Shown: positions 53,948 through 63,585, counted from the first letter of the stretch. The stretch: DNA of 63,620 nucleotides from Deferrisomatales bacterium (GCA_029211085.1 JARGFW010000005.1:1-63620), one strand, 5' to 3'. The notes: a model not told the origin generated them from the letters alone. Numbers and translations are program-made.

Positions 53948-55288
53948 TCAGGCCACCGGCCGGCGGCCGATGCCGAAGTAGGAGAAGCCCTTCTTGCGCA
54001 TCTCCCGGGGCTCGTGGAGGTTGCGGCCGTCGAAGATCACCGGGTCTACCATCGCCTCGTGCATGCGCTGGAAATCCGGGCGTCGAAACGCCCCCCACTC
54101 GGTGCAGATGGCCAGCGCGTGGGCCCCCTCCAGGGCGTCGTAGTTGGTGGTGCAGTAGGTCAGGCCGGCCCGCTCGCCCAGGGCCCGGCGGGCGGTCTCC
54201 TTGGCCACCGGGTCGTACACCCGCACCCGCACCCCGGCGTCGAGCAGTTGCCCGATGATGGTCAGACTGGGTGCCTCGCGCATGTCGTCGGTGTTGGGCT
54301 TGAACGCCAGCCCCCACACCGCCACCGTGGTGTCGGCCGGGTTGGTGCCCTCGGCGGCGAAGTGGGCCAGGATCTTGTCGGCCAGCACCGATTTCTGCCG
54401 CTTGTTCACTTCCTCCACCGCCTCCAGCACCAGGGGCTGATGGCCAACCGCCTTGGCGGTCTGGATCAGCGCCTTCACGTCCTTGGGGAAGCAGGAGCCG
54501 CCGTAGCCCACCCCGGGGAACAGGAACTGGTAGCCGATGCGGCTGTCGGCGCCGATGCCGAGGCGCACATCCTTGACGTCGGCGCCGAGCTTCTCGCAGA
54601 GGTTGGCGATCTCGTTGATGAAGCTGATCTTGGTGGCGAGCATGGCGTTGGCGGCGTACTTGGTCATCTCGGCCGAACGCACGTCCATGACGATGATCGG
54701 GTGATTGGTGCGGGTGAACGGGGAGTACAGCTCCTTGAGAATCTCGGCGGTGCGCACGTCCCCGGTGCCCACCACGATGCGGTCGGGCTTGAGGCAGTCC
54801 TGCACGGCGTTGCCTTCCTTGAGGAACTCGGGGTTGGAGACCACGTCGAACTCCAATTCGATATCCCGGGCGTCCAACTCGGCTTGGATCGCGGCACGCA
54901 CCTTCTCCGAGGTGCCCACCGGTACGGTGGACTTGGTGACGACGATCTTGAACGCGTCCATGGATTGGCCGATGGCACTGGCCACGGCGAGCACGTGCTG
55001 CAGGTCGGCGGAGCCGTCCTCCCCCTCCGGGGTGCCCACTGCGATGAACAACAGTAGATTTTCCGCCACCCCCGTGGCGATGTCGGTGCTGAACGCGATC
55101 CGCCCCTCGGCGGCGTTGCGGTCCAGGATCTCCTGCAGCCCGGGCTCGTAGATCGGCAGCTTGCCCTGCTGGAGCCCCTCGATCTTGGCCGTGTCGATGT
55201 CCACGCAGGAGACGTCGTTGCCCATCTCGGCAAAGCAGGTGCCGGTGACCAGCCCCACGTAGCCGGTGCCGATGACGCAGAGTTTCAT
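53948..55288 (-). CDS. ugd: UDP-glucose 6-dehydrogenase
   Basis: The 446-residue enzyme oxidises UDP-glucose to UDP-glucuronate with NAD. CVIGTGYVGLVTGTCFAEMG is the NAD loop, TKSTVPVGTSEK and NPEFLKEGNA follow, and the catalytic Cys lies in PGVGYGGSCFPKD. ATG 55288 is preferred over an upstream in-frame start. It feeds the UXS gene and the UDP-glucuronate 4-epimerase at 58720. Confidence 0.95.
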   Translation of the reverse strand: MKLCVIGTGYVGLVTGTCFAEMGNDVSCVDIDTAKIEGLQQGKLPIYEPGLQEILDRNAAEGRIAFSTDIATGVAENLLLFIAVGTPEGEDGSADLQHVLAVASAIGQSMDAFKIVVTKSTVPVGTSEKVRAAIQAELDARDIELEFDVVSNPEFLKEGNAVQDCLKPDRIVVGTGDVRTAEILKELYSPFTRTNHPIIVMDVRSAEMTKYAANAMLATKISFINEIANLCEKLGADVKDVRLGIGADSRIGYQFLFPGVGYGGSCFPKDVKALIQTAKAVGHQPLVLEAVEEVNKRQKSVLADKILAHFAAEGTNPADTTVAVWGLAFKPNTDDMREAPSLTIIGQLLDAGVRVRVYDPVAKETARRALGERAGLTYCTTNYDALEGAHALAICTEWGAFRRPDFQRMHEAMVDPVIFDGRNLHEPREMRKKGFSYFGIGRRPVA

Positions 55289-55370
55289 GGGTACTCCCCC
55301 AGGGGTTGCGGGCCGCCGACGGGCGGGCCCGGAGAACGGCAACGGGTTGCGCCGGGACGGCCCGGCAGGA

Positions 55371-56573
55371 TCAGCCCTTGGCGCGGAGCTTGGCCACCAC
55401 CCCGAGGATGCGATCGGCGACCCGGTCCTTGGGCAGGTTGGGTACGCGCACCTCGTCGCCGTCGGCGGTGAGGATCTGCACGGTGTTGGTGTCGGAATGG
55501 AACCCGGCCCGCGGGGAGGTGACGTCGTTGGCGACGATCACATCCAGGTGCTTGGCCTCCAGTTTGCGCCGGGCGTTGTCCGTCACGTCAGTGGTCTCGG
55601 CGGCGAACCCCAACAGGATCTGGCCCGGGCGCTTGGTGCGGCCCAGTTCGGCGAGAATGTCCGGGTTTGCCTCCAGGTCCAGGGCGCCCGGAGACTCTGC
55701 ACCCTTCTTCAGTTTCACCGGGTGTGCGGTCACCGGCCGCCAGTCGCACACTGCCGCCACCTTGCAGATCACGGTGGCCGCTGCGGCCTCGGCCATCACC
55801 GCGTCGCGCATCTCGCGCGCGGTGGTCACCCGGATCACCCGTGCATCCAGGGGGTCCGGCTGCACGGTGGGGCCGCTTACCAGGGTGACCGTGGCGCCGC
55901 GGCGCACCGCCGCCCGGGCCAGGGCGTAGCCCATTTTTCCGGAAGAGTGGTTGGACACGAAGCGCACCGGATCGATGGGCTCCAGGGTCGGGCCGGCCGT
56001 GACCAGTACCCGCTCACCGGCCAGGTCCTTGGGGGTGAGCATGATCTCCAGGGCTTCCAGGATCGTCTCGGGCTCGGACATCTTGCCGCTGCCGTGCACC
56101 CCGCAGGCCAGTTCGCCGGGCACCGGGCCCACGGTGTGGTAACCGTCGGCCAACAGGCTGGCGATGTTGCGCTGCATCGCGGCGCTCTCCCACATCACCA
56201 CATTCATCGCCGGGGCGAACAACACCCGCACCCGGGTGGCCATGATCATGGTGGAGAGGAAATCGTCGGCGATGCCGTTGGCCACCTTGCCCAGGATGTT
56301 GGCGGTGGCCGGCGCCACCACGATGGCGTGGGCCCGATCGGCCAGGGCCACGTGGCCGATCTCGGAGCCGTGGAACAGTTCGAACAGTTCGTGGGTGACG
56401 GAGTTGCCGGAGATGGTCTGGAAGGTCAGCGGGGTGACGAACTGGGTGGCATTATTGGTCATCACCACGTGCACGTTGGCGCCGCGACGGGTGAGTTCGC
56501 GGCACAGGTACACACTCTTGTAGGCGGCGATACCACCGCTGACCCCGAGGATGATCTCCCGATTGCGCAGCAT
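55371..56573 (-). CDS. coaBC: Phosphopantothenoylcysteine decarboxylase/synthetase
   Basis: The 400-residue bifunctional coenzyme A biosynthesis enzyme has an N-terminal FMN-dependent CoaC domain (GVSGGIAAYKSVYLCREL, catalytic His in SVTHELFELFHG, PAMNVVMW) and a C-terminal CoaB domain from about 185 (TAGPTLEPIDPVRFVSNHSSGKMG). The Cys in GELACGVHGSGKM closes the CoaC site. The next upstream gene is an MBL hydrolase ending 7 nt before it. Confidence 0.96.
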   Translation of the reverse strand: MLRNREIILGVSGGIAAYKSVYLCRELTRRGANVHVVMTNNATQFVTPLTFQTISGNSVTHELFELFHGSEIGHVALADRAHAIVVAPATANILGKVANGIADDFLSTMIMATRVRVLFAPAMNVVMWESAAMQRNIASLLADGYHTVGPVPGELACGVHGSGKMSEPETILEALEIMLTPKDLAGERVLVTAGPTLEPIDPVRFVSNHSSGKMGYALARAAVRRGATVTLVSGPTVQPDPLDARVIRVTTAREMRDAVMAEAAAATVICKVAAVCDWRPVTAHPVKLKKGAESPGALDLEANPDILAELGRTKRPGQILLGFAAETTDVTDNARRKLEAKHLDVIVANDVTSPRAGFHSDTNTVQILTADGDEVRVPNLPKDRVADRILGVVAKLRAKG

Positions 56574-56579
56574 GGGAGC

Positions 56580-57200
56580 CTACTGGAAGAACGGGTTGGT
56601 GCGTTTTTCGACGCCCACGGTGGTAGCCGGTCCGTGGCCCGGGTACACCGTGGTGGCATCGCCCAGGGTGAAGATCTTTTCCCGCACCGAGCGCAACAGG
56701 GTCGCGTAGTCGCCACCGGACAGGTCGGTGCGGCCGATGGAGCCGGCGAACAACAGATCCCCTACGAATACATGGTCGTCGATGTGGTAACAAACCGACC
56801 CCAGGGAGTGGCCGGGGGTGTGCAATACCTCCAACTGCAGGCCGCCGAACACGATCGTGTCCCCCTCCACCACGTAGTGGTCCGGATCCGGGGCCTGCTG
56901 TACCTGTACCCCGAACATCGCTCCCTGGTTGCTCATGTTCTGCACCAGGGGCAGATCGTCCCGGTGCATGTGGACCGGGGCGCCCACCGCCTTCTTGAGT
57001 TGGGCCAGTCCCTCCACATGGTCGAAGTGGCCGTGGGTGGCTAGGATCGCCACCGTCTTGAGACCGGCGGCCGCCAGGCTGCGCACGATGACCGGCACGT
57101 CGCCGCCCGGGTCGATGACCACTGCCTCCCGGGTCTGCTCGTCGCCGAGGATGTAGCAGTTGGCCTGGATCATGCCGACAGGGTGGGTCTGTAGGATCAC
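56580..57200 (-). CDS. MBL-fold hydrolase (glyoxalase II-like)
   Basis: The 206-residue metallo-beta-lactamase fold protein has ATHGHFDHVEG metal motif, HTPGHSLGSVCYH, VGDLLFAGSIGRTDL with the bridging Asp, and YPGHGPATTVG. GTG 57200 has GGAG 7 nt upstream and gives the usual family length; the longer frame lacks a ribosome site. Likely a thiol-ester hydrolase or a persulfide dioxygenase relative. It sits directly upstream of coaBC. Confidence 0.87.
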   Translation of the reverse strand: MILQTHPVGMIQANCYILGDEQTREAVVIDPGGDVPVIVRSLAAAGLKTVAILATHGHFDHVEGLAQLKKAVGAPVHMHRDDLPLVQNMSNQGAMFGVQVQQAPDPDHYVVEGDTIVFGGLQLEVLHTPGHSLGSVCYHIDDHVFVGDLLFAGSIGRTDLSGGDYATLLRSVREKIFTLGDATTVYPGHGPATTVGVEKRTNPFFQ

Positions 57201-57473
57201 GGTGGCTCCGTCTGTACGGGGGCGGGTCGGCACCATCGGCGGGTTGGGCAGCCGCGGCGCCTCCCCTTCGAGGAGAGGCGCAAAGTATAGGCAGGATTGG
57301 GTTTTGCGGTCAAGAACACCAGCATGTGTGCGGCGGGCGCCTCCGGGCCGCCCGCGCCGAGAGTCTCGGCGATCCGTCCCCCGATTGTCTGGGGCATTGG
57401 CCACGGTACTCACCGCGAAACGTCGGGCGATTGGACACATCCGAGGCGGAAAGCCGTGTGGGGAGGCGAGGGC

Positions 57474-57674
57474 ATGCCACGGTGGACGAGTCGCCCCGAA
57501 GTCTGGAAGCAGGTTTGTGCTGGGGCCCTGCTGGTCAGCACGGTCGCCGGAGGGGCGGGCATGTTGCCCGGCCTAAAGGCCGTCTTCTTGGTTTTCGGGG
57601 TCCTCGTATTCGGAGTAATCTGCGTGTTTGTGGTCCTCGGTGCCGGTGCCAGGGGGGCGTCCCGCCGGGTCTGA
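57474..57674 (+). CDS. Small membrane protein, 66 residues
   Basis: I do not recognise it. Two hydrophobic stretches (VCAGALLVSTVAGGAGML and AVFLVFGVLVFGVICVFVVL) suggest two transmembrane helices with an Arg-rich tail. The ATG at 57474 follows gggaggcgagg. It stands alone between divergent genes, so it could be a chance frame, but the ribosome site and clean membrane pattern argue for a gene. Confidence 0.45.
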   Translation: MPRWTSRPEVWKQVCAGALLVSTVAGGAGMLPGLKAVFLVFGVLVFGVICVFVVLGAGARGASRRV

Positions 57675-57870
57675 GCCGGACCTTCTTGGTGACCTCTGCA
57701 GGAAGAAACCGCTAGTTGGCGTTGCGTTGCGGAAGGAATGCTGCACCGGATATCGACCGGGCTGAGGGCCCCGCTCCGCCCCGAACCGGTGCGGACACCA
57801 CTCGGGGGCAGGGGCCTTCTGCACCCTGTGTCGAACCCCTAGACCCCGGTCAGCAGAGAGGAAGCAGAGC

Positions 57871-58395
57871 ATGCCCCTGTACGAGTTCGAAGGCCTCACG
57901 CCCTCCGTCGCCCGCGATGCCTACGTGAGCGAGACCGCCGTCCTGATCGGCGACGTGCGGATCGCCGCCCGCGTATTCGTGGGACACGGAGCGATTCTCA
58001 GGGCCGACTACGGAACCATCCTGATCGACGAGGAGTCCGCGATCGAGGAGGGTGCGATCCTCCACATCAACCCGGGTGCGACCTGTCACCTGGAGCGTAG
58101 GGTGACCGTCGGACACGGTGCAAAGCTCCACTGCCCCCGGATCGGCGCCGAGGCCGTCATCGGCATCGGAGCCATCCTCTCCTTCGGCGTGGAGGTAGGT
58201 CCGGGAGCCATCGTCGCCGAAGGTGCAGTGGTCCCCAACGGCACGGTCGTGCCGGAGGGCATGATCGTGGCGGGAAACCCGGCACGTCCCATCGGGCCCG
58301 TATCCGCCGAGCATCGGGCCTTCTGGACGAACGGCAAGGACCTCTACGTTGACCTGGCGCGGCGTTACCCGGCCGGGCTGCGCCGCCTGGGGTGA
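57871..58395 (+). CDS. Gamma-class carbonic anhydrase-like hexapeptide protein
   Basis: The 174-residue left-handed beta-helix protein of the gamma-CA/PaaY/CaiE group has repeated hexapeptides (GDVRIAARVFVGHGAIL...). Metal-ligand histidines are likely in GAILHINPG and VTVGHGAKLHC. The C terminus (NPARPIGPVSAEHRAFW) resembles PaaY, a thioesterase linked to phenylacetate catabolism, so either CO2 hydration or a CoA-thioester function is possible. The start ATG at 57871 follows an agaggaag site. Confidence 0.85.
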   Translation: MPLYEFEGLTPSVARDAYVSETAVLIGDVRIAARVFVGHGAILRADYGTILIDEESAIEEGAILHINPGATCHLERRVTVGHGAKLHCPRIGAEAVIGIGAILSFGVEVGPGAIVAEGAVVPNGTVVPEGMIVAGNPARPIGPVSAEHRAFWTNGKDLYVDLARRYPAGLRRLG

Positions 58396-58719
58396 GGAGC
58401 GAGGAGAGGCTGCGGCCCCGGGCGCCCCGGAGCAGAAAGGACTCCCATCCGCGAAGAACATTCTGGGATGCCTTGGCTAGCCACTGGCGCGCCGAGTCGA
58501 CGAGCCGGTGCGTGACGCACGCTCTGTCTTGGTGCAAATAGGCGTCGGGCCGATCTAGCGAGGCGTCTCCGCCAGGTCCCTTGCCGCAGGGGGGCCCTAC
58601 AGTCTGCGGCCCGGCGGCCGATCTGAACCCAGGGCGCGGACCGCTGGCTGGCCGCCGAGGGGTTCTGGTACACTCCGCAACTGTTTTCCGCTGGGTTTCC
58701 TGCACGGGAAGGGGGATCG
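58396..58719. other. Gap without a recognisable gene
   Basis: These 324 bp before the plus-strand sugar-nucleotide operon contain no gene that I can support. Only the last 60 bp are less GC-rich (ggtacactccgcaactgttttcc) and may hold the promoter; no clear -35/-10 pair is visible. Confidence 0.4.
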
Positions 58720-59676
58720 ATGGGGCGCATCCTGGTGACCGGAGCGGCCGGGTTCATCGGCTACCACGTGGCCAGCCGGTTGCTGGAGCGTGGCGACCGG
58801 GTGACCGGCTGCGACAACCTCAACGCTTACTACGACGTCTCCCTCAAGGAGGCACGCCTGGCGCGGCTACGAGGGCGGGACGGGTTCGTGTTCCACCGCG
58901 CCGACCTGGCCGATCCCGCGGCCCTGGATGCGGTGTTCACCGACGGGCCGTTCGACGCGGTGTGCCACCTGGCGGCCCAGGCCGGGGTGCGCTACAGCCT
59001 GGAGAACCCGCGGGCCTATGCCCAGTCGAACCTGGTGGGTTTCCTGGAAGTCCTGGAGCAGTGCCGCCATCGGGGCACCGGCAACCTCGTGTACGCCTCG
59101 TCTTCCTCCGTATACGGGGCCAACCAGAAGGTGCCGTTCGCCGAGACCGACCGGGTAGACCGGCCGGTGAGCCTCTACGCAGCCACCAAGGTGGCCAACG
59201 AGCTGATGGCGCACACCTACCACCACCTCTATGGAATGCCGGTGACCGGGCTGCGCTTCTTCACGGTGTACGGCCCCTGGGGCCGGCCGGACATGGCCCT
59301 GTACGGGTTCACCCGCAAGATCCTAGCCGGGGAGCCGATCGACGTGTACAACCACGGTGATATGGAGCGGGACTTCACCTACATCGACGACATCGTCGCC
59401 GGGGTGGTGGCGGCCATCGATACCCCCCTGGGCTGCGAGGTACTCAACCTGGGCAACTCCCGGGCCGAGAACCTGGAACATTTCATCGAAGTGCTGGCGA
59501 CCGCCCTGGGGGTGGCGCCGCAGAAGAACTACCTGCCGATGCAGCCCGGCGACGTTCCGCGCACCTTTGCGGATGGGGAGAAGACCCGGGGCCTGCTGGG
59601 TTGGGCGCCGACGACGTCGATCGAGACGGGGATCCCCCGTTTTGTGGAGTGGTACCGGGAGTACCACTCGGTATGA
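58720..59676 (+). CDS. UDP-glucuronate 4-epimerase-like enzyme
   Basis: The 318-residue extended SDR protein has GAAGFIGYHVASRLLERGD, CHLAAQAGVRYSLENP, ASSSSVYG, Tyr-x3-Lys in SLYAATKVANE and RFFTVYGPWGRPDMALYGF. This last motif set is typical of UDP-glucuronate epimerases, which give UDP-galacturonate. The UDP-glucuronate would come from ugd at 53948. It is the first gene of the plus-strand run to 63561. Confidence 0.92.
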   Translation: MGRILVTGAAGFIGYHVASRLLERGDRVTGCDNLNAYYDVSLKEARLARLRGRDGFVFHRADLADPAALDAVFTDGPFDAVCHLAAQAGVRYSLENPRAYAQSNLVGFLEVLEQCRHRGTGNLVYASSSSVYGANQKVPFAETDRVDRPVSLYAATKVANELMAHTYHHLYGMPVTGLRFFTVYGPWGRPDMALYGFTRKILAGEPIDVYNHGDMERDFTYIDDIVAGVVAAIDTPLGCEVLNLGNSRAENLEHFIEVLATALGVAPQKNYLPMQPGDVPRTFADGEKTRGLLGWAPTTSIETGIPRFVEWYREYHSV

Positions 59677-59710
59677 CCTGTAACCGACCTTCTTGAAGAG
59701 GGGGAACCCG

Positions 59711-61030
59711 ATGGAACAACGGCTTCGACAGATTGTAGATGGCACCGACACCCTGGCTGTGGTGGGCCTGGGCTACGTGGGCCTGCCCCTGGCGGTGGCG
59801 TTCGGGCGGCGCTTCCCGATCGTCGGCTTCGACATCGCCGAGAAGAAGATCGCGCTGCTCAAACAGGGGGTGGACCCCACCGGGGAACTGACCTGCGACG
59901 AGGTCCGGGCCGCCGACATCCACTACACCAGCAATCCCGGGGAACTGCGCCGGGCGAAGTTCATCGTGGTGGCGGTGCCGACCCCCATCGACAACCACAA
60001 ACAGCCCGACCTGCGGCCCCTGATCTCGGCGTCCACCGCGATCGGCAAGAACCTCACCCCGGGCACCACCGTGGTGTACGAATCGACCGTGTTTCCAGGG
60101 GTCACCGAGGAGGTGTGTGGCCCGGTGCTGGAACGCGAATCGGGCCTGGTGTGCGGCCGGGACTTCAAGCTCGGCTACAGCCCGGAGCGCATCAACCCCG
60201 GCGACCGGGAACACACCCTGGAGCGCATCGTCAAGGTGGTGTCGGGCCAGGATGCGGAGACCCTCGAGTTGGTGGCCGGGGTTTACGGACTGGTGGTGGA
60301 CGCAGGCGTGCACCGTGCCCCTACGATCCGCGCCGCCGAGGCCGCCAAGGTGATCGAGAACACCCAGCGCGACCTGAACATCGCCCTGATGAACGAGCTG
60401 TCGGTGATCTTCACCCGCCTGGGGGTGGAGACCCGTGACGTGCTCGCCGCCGCCGGCACCAAGTGGAACTTTCTGCCCTTCACCCCGGGGCTGGTCGGCG
60501 GCCACTGCATCGGCGTGGATCCCTACTACCTGACCTATAAGGCCGAGGAGGTGGGCTACAAGCCCCAGGTGATCCTGGCCGGCCGGGCGATCAACGACGG
60601 GATGGGCAAGTACGTGGCCGAGAGCGTGGTGAAGGGACTGATCCGCTGCGGCAAGGCGGTGAAGGGCAGTCGCGTGCTGGTGCTCGGCCTGACCTTCAAG
60701 GAGAACGTCTCGGACCTGCGCAACTCCCGGGTCAAGGACGTAATCGACGAACTGCGGGAGTACGGGGTGGAGGTGCTGGCCCACGACCCCATGGTGGACC
60801 CGTCCGAGGCTGCCGAGGAGTTCGGTCTGCGGCCGGTGCCCCTGGAGGGCCTGGCCCCCGTGGACGGGGTGGTGGCTGCGGTGAGCCACTCCGCGTTCGG
60901 CGAGTTGAACCTGTCGGCCCTGGGTGGACTGCTGGGCGGCAACGGCGCCAAGGGGGTGCTGGCCGACGTGAAGATGCGCTACGACCGCGCCGCGGCCGAG
61001 GCCCTGGGCATCCATTACTGGTCCCTGTGA
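59711..61030 (+). CDS. UDP-N-acetylhexosamine 6-dehydrogenase (WbpO/TviB-like)
   Basis: The 439-residue nucleotide-sugar dehydrogenase has VVGLGYVGLPLAVAFG, VAVPTPIDNHKQPDL, YESTVFPGVTEE, the catalytic Cys in PGLVGGHCIGVDPYYL and the C-terminal LGLTFKENVSDLRNS. The CIGVDP form marks UDP-GalNAc/GlcNAc dehydrogenases rather than UGD. ATG 59711 is preferred over an in-frame ATG 18 nt upstream. It makes the uronic acid precursor used with the epimerase encoded next. Confidence 0.93.
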   Translation: MEQRLRQIVDGTDTLAVVGLGYVGLPLAVAFGRRFPIVGFDIAEKKIALLKQGVDPTGELTCDEVRAADIHYTSNPGELRRAKFIVVAVPTPIDNHKQPDLRPLISASTAIGKNLTPGTTVVYESTVFPGVTEEVCGPVLERESGLVCGRDFKLGYSPERINPGDREHTLERIVKVVSGQDAETLELVAGVYGLVVDAGVHRAPTIRAAEAAKVIENTQRDLNIALMNELSVIFTRLGVETRDVLAAAGTKWNFLPFTPGLVGGHCIGVDPYYLTYKAEEVGYKPQVILAGRAINDGMGKYVAESVVKGLIRCGKAVKGSRVLVLGLTFKENVSDLRNSRVKDVIDELREYGVEVLAHDPMVDPSEAAEEFGLRPVPLEGLAPVDGVVAAVSHSAFGELNLSALGGLLGGNGAKGVLADVKMRYDRAAAEALGIHYWSL

Positions 61031-61058
61031 GCGAACGGAACCCCCAAAGGAGGTCGCT

Positions 61059-61994
61059 GTGGCCCGCTACCTGATCACCGGCGTCGCCGGATTCATCGGC
61101 TCCAACCTGGCCGAGGCGCTGCTGGCCGCGGGTGAGAGTGTTCGAGGCCTGGACGATTTCTCCACTGGCCGCCGGGAGAACCTGGAGGGGCTGGACGGCC
61201 TGGAGTTCGTCGAGGGTGACATCCGTGACCTGGAAACCTGCCGGGCCGCTTGCGGCGGCGTGGACTTCGTGTTGCACCAGGCGGCTCTGGGCTCGGTGCC
61301 ACGCAGCATCGCCGATCCCATCACCTCCAACGCCGCCAACGTCACCGGCACCTTGAACCTACTGGTGGCGGCCCGGGACGCCGGGGTGCGTCGGCTGGTG
61401 TTTGCGGCCAGTTCCTCGGCCTACGGCGACACCCCCACCTTGCCCAAGGTAGAAACCATGCCGGCCCGGCCCCTGTCGCCGTACGCCATCACCAAGTACG
61501 CCGGTGAGGAGTACTGCCGCACCTTCACCGCCCTGTACGGCTTCGAGACCGTGGCCCTGCGCTACTTCAATGTGTTCGGCCGCCGCCAGGACCCCCACAG
61601 CACCTACGCCGCGGTGATCCCGAAGTTCGCCTCCGCCCTGTTGAAGGGGCAGGCGCCGGAGATCCACGGCGACGGCGAGCAGACCCGGGACTTCACCCAC
61701 ATCGCCAACGTGGTGCAGGCGAACCGGAAAGCGTGCCAGGCTCCGGCGGAGGCCTGTGGACAGGTCTACAACGTGGCCTGCGGGGAACGCATCAGCCTCA
61801 ACCGCCTGTACCGGCGCATCGCCGAACTGCTGGGCAGCGATGTGGAACCCCACTACGGCCCCCCGCGTCCGGGGGACGTGCGGGACAGCCTGGCGGACAT
61901 CGAAAAGGCTCGGCGCCTGCTCGGCTACGTGCCGACCCACACCGTGGAACAGGGTCTGGCCGAGGCGATCCAGTGGTATCGGGAGAATCTGTGA
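61059..61994 (+). CDS. UDP-N-acetylglucosamine 4-epimerase (WbpP/TviC-like)
   Basis: The 311-residue extended SDR has GVAGFIGSNLAEALL, QAALGSVPRSIADP (diagnostic of GlcNAc-type epimerases), ASSSAYGDTPTLPK, Tyr-x3-Lys in SPYAITKYAGE and RYFNVFGRRQDP. GTG 61059 has AAAGGAGG at 61046-61053. It pairs with the dehydrogenase encoded 28 nt upstream, as in Vi-antigen and WbpO/WbpP pathways. Confidence 0.93.
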   Translation: MARYLITGVAGFIGSNLAEALLAAGESVRGLDDFSTGRRENLEGLDGLEFVEGDIRDLETCRAACGGVDFVLHQAALGSVPRSIADPITSNAANVTGTLNLLVAARDAGVRRLVFAASSSAYGDTPTLPKVETMPARPLSPYAITKYAGEEYCRTFTALYGFETVALRYFNVFGRRQDPHSTYAAVIPKFASALLKGQAPEIHGDGEQTRDFTHIANVVQANRKACQAPAEACGQVYNVACGERISLNRLYRRIAELLGSDVEPHYGPPRPGDVRDSLADIEKARRLLGYVPTHTVEQGLAEAIQWYRENL

Positions 61995-61998
61995 AGGC

Positions 61999-62130
61999 GG
62001 TGAACGGTGAATGGTGAACAGTGAAAAGGAAAGCCCTGAGGCGGAAAAGCCGGAAGCCTCGGACGTAGAAGCTATGGTGGGGAGTTCGAATTCGCCTTTC
62101 CTGTTCACCGTTTCCTGATCACTGGTCACC
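61999..62130. repeat. Inverted blocks of heptanucleotide repeats
   Basis: The left block is GGTGAAC, GGTGAAT, GGTGAAC, AGTGAAA and AGGAAAG (61999-62033) in unbroken 7-bp phase. The right block is GTTCACC, GTTTCCT, GATCACT and GGTCACC (62103-62130), also in phase and roughly the reverse complement. The blocks flank about 70 bp of ordinary sequence before the AlgA-like gene. Confidence 0.75.
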
Positions 62131-62148
62131 CAAGAGGGGTACCTAACC

Positions 62149-63561
62149 ATGCGCGCAGTGATTCTCGCCGGGGGCAGCGGCACCCGGCTGTGGCCCCTGA
62201 GCCGGGCACAGATGCCCAAGCAGTTCCTGCCCCTGGTGGGGGAGGGGAGCCTGTTCCAGGAGACGGTGGAGCGGGTGCGGTCCCTGGTGGGAGACGACGT
62301 GTGCGTGGTCACCACCGAGGAGACCCGGTTCCTGGTGGCGGCGCAGCTCGCCGCCCTGGGCATCGACCCGGAGGGCAAGGTGATCAGCGAACCCGCGGGA
62401 CGCAACACCGCCCCGGCGATCGGCCTGGCGGCGTTGGCCGCCGACCCGGACGAAGTGCTGCTGGTGCTGCCCTCGGACCACGCCATGACCGCGCCGGCGG
62501 TGTTCCAGGACGCTGCCCGACGGGCCGCGGCGGTGGCCGATGCCGGGCTGCTGGTTACCTTCGGTATCGCCCCGTCCAGTCCCGAGACCGGTTACGGCTA
62601 CATCCGCATGGGGGTGGCCCTGGAGGAGCACGACGGCTTCCGGGTGGTGGAGCGGTTTGTGGAGAAGCCCGACCGGGAGACCGCCGAGGACTACCTGGCC
62701 GACGGCGGCTACGTGTGGAACTCGGGCATGTTCGCGTTCCGGGCCGGGGTGTTCCTGGAAGAGCTTTCCCGCCACGCCTTGGAGGTGTTCAGCGGGCTGG
62801 AGCCCCTGCGTGGAGTGGTGGTCGCCGGGAACCCGGTGCCCACCGCCCAGTACGAGGCTCTGCCGAAGATCTCCATCGACTACGCGGTCATGGAACGTTC
62901 CCACCGGGTGGCCGTACTGCCGATGGACCCGGGCTGGTCCGACCTGGGTAGCTTCGGCGCCCTCTGGGAGGTGCTGGGTCGCGACCCGGATGGCAACGCG
63001 GTGCGGATGTCGGGAGGCGGCGAGGCCGTGCTGGTGGACGCCCGCCGCAACCTGGTTCTGGGTGGAGAGCGGGTGGTGGCCCTGGTAGGGGTGGAAGACC
63101 TGGCGGTGGTGGACACCCCCGACGCCCTGCTGGTGGCCCCGCGCGAGCACTCCCAGGAGGTACGCCGGGTGGTGGAGCACCTGCAGGCCACCGGCAGGCC
63201 CGAGGCGGATGTGCCCCGCACCGTGCCGCGCCCCTGGGGGGCCTACACGGTGTTGGAGGAGGGGAAGGATTACAAGATAAAGCGCATCCAGGTGCACCCC
63301 GGTGGCAGGCTGTCCCTGCAACTCCACCACCGCCGCAGCGAACAATGGGTGGTGGTGGCCGGCACGGCCCGGGTCACGGTGGACGACCGGGTGCTCGACC
63401 TGGCGCCGGGGCAGGGCGCCGAGATCCCCGTCGCCGCGCGCCACCGCCTGGAGAATCCGGGCCGGGAACCGCTGCAGCTGATCGAGGTGCAGAGCGGCGC
63501 GTATCTGGGGGAAGACGACATCGTGCGACTGGAGGACGACTACGGCCGGGTGGGGCGCTGA
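62149..63561 (+). CDS. Mannose-1-phosphate guanylyltransferase / mannose-6-phosphate isomerase
   Basis: The 470-residue bifunctional enzyme resembles AlgA/WbpW. The N-terminal nucleotidyltransferase has ILAGGSGTRLWPLSRAQMPKQF and EKPDRETAEDYL. The C-terminal cupin isomerase domain (about 350-470) has RPWGAYTVLEEG, the metal-site QLHHRRSEQWVVV and EIPVAARHRLENPG. It makes GDP-mannose for polysaccharide or O-antigen. It is last in the visible operon and is followed by a hairpin. Confidence 0.95.
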   Translation: MRAVILAGGSGTRLWPLSRAQMPKQFLPLVGEGSLFQETVERVRSLVGDDVCVVTTEETRFLVAAQLAALGIDPEGKVISEPAGRNTAPAIGLAALAADPDEVLLVLPSDHAMTAPAVFQDAARRAAAVADAGLLVTFGIAPSSPETGYGYIRMGVALEEHDGFRVVERFVEKPDRETAEDYLADGGYVWNSGMFAFRAGVFLEELSRHALEVFSGLEPLRGVVVAGNPVPTAQYEALPKISIDYAVMERSHRVAVLPMDPGWSDLGSFGALWEVLGRDPDGNAVRMSGGGEAVLVDARRNLVLGGERVVALVGVEDLAVVDTPDALLVAPREHSQEVRRVVEHLQATGRPEADVPRTVPRPWGAYTVLEEGKDYKIKRIQVHPGGRLSLQLHHRRSEQWVVVAGTARVTVDDRVLDLAPGQGAEIPVAARHRLENPGREPLQLIEVQSGAYLGEDDIVRLEDDYGRVGR

Positions 63562-63585
63562 CGATTCCGCAGGACAGCGGAATCG
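63562..63585 (+). terminator. Hairpin after the AlgA-like gene
   Basis: CGATTCCGC (63562-63570) pairs perfectly with GCGGAATCG (63577-63585), loop AGGACA. Two smaller GC hairpins follow (GGGCC-GCA-GGCCC and CGCCC-GGA-GGGCG). No T-run is visible before the window ends. Confidence 0.65.
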
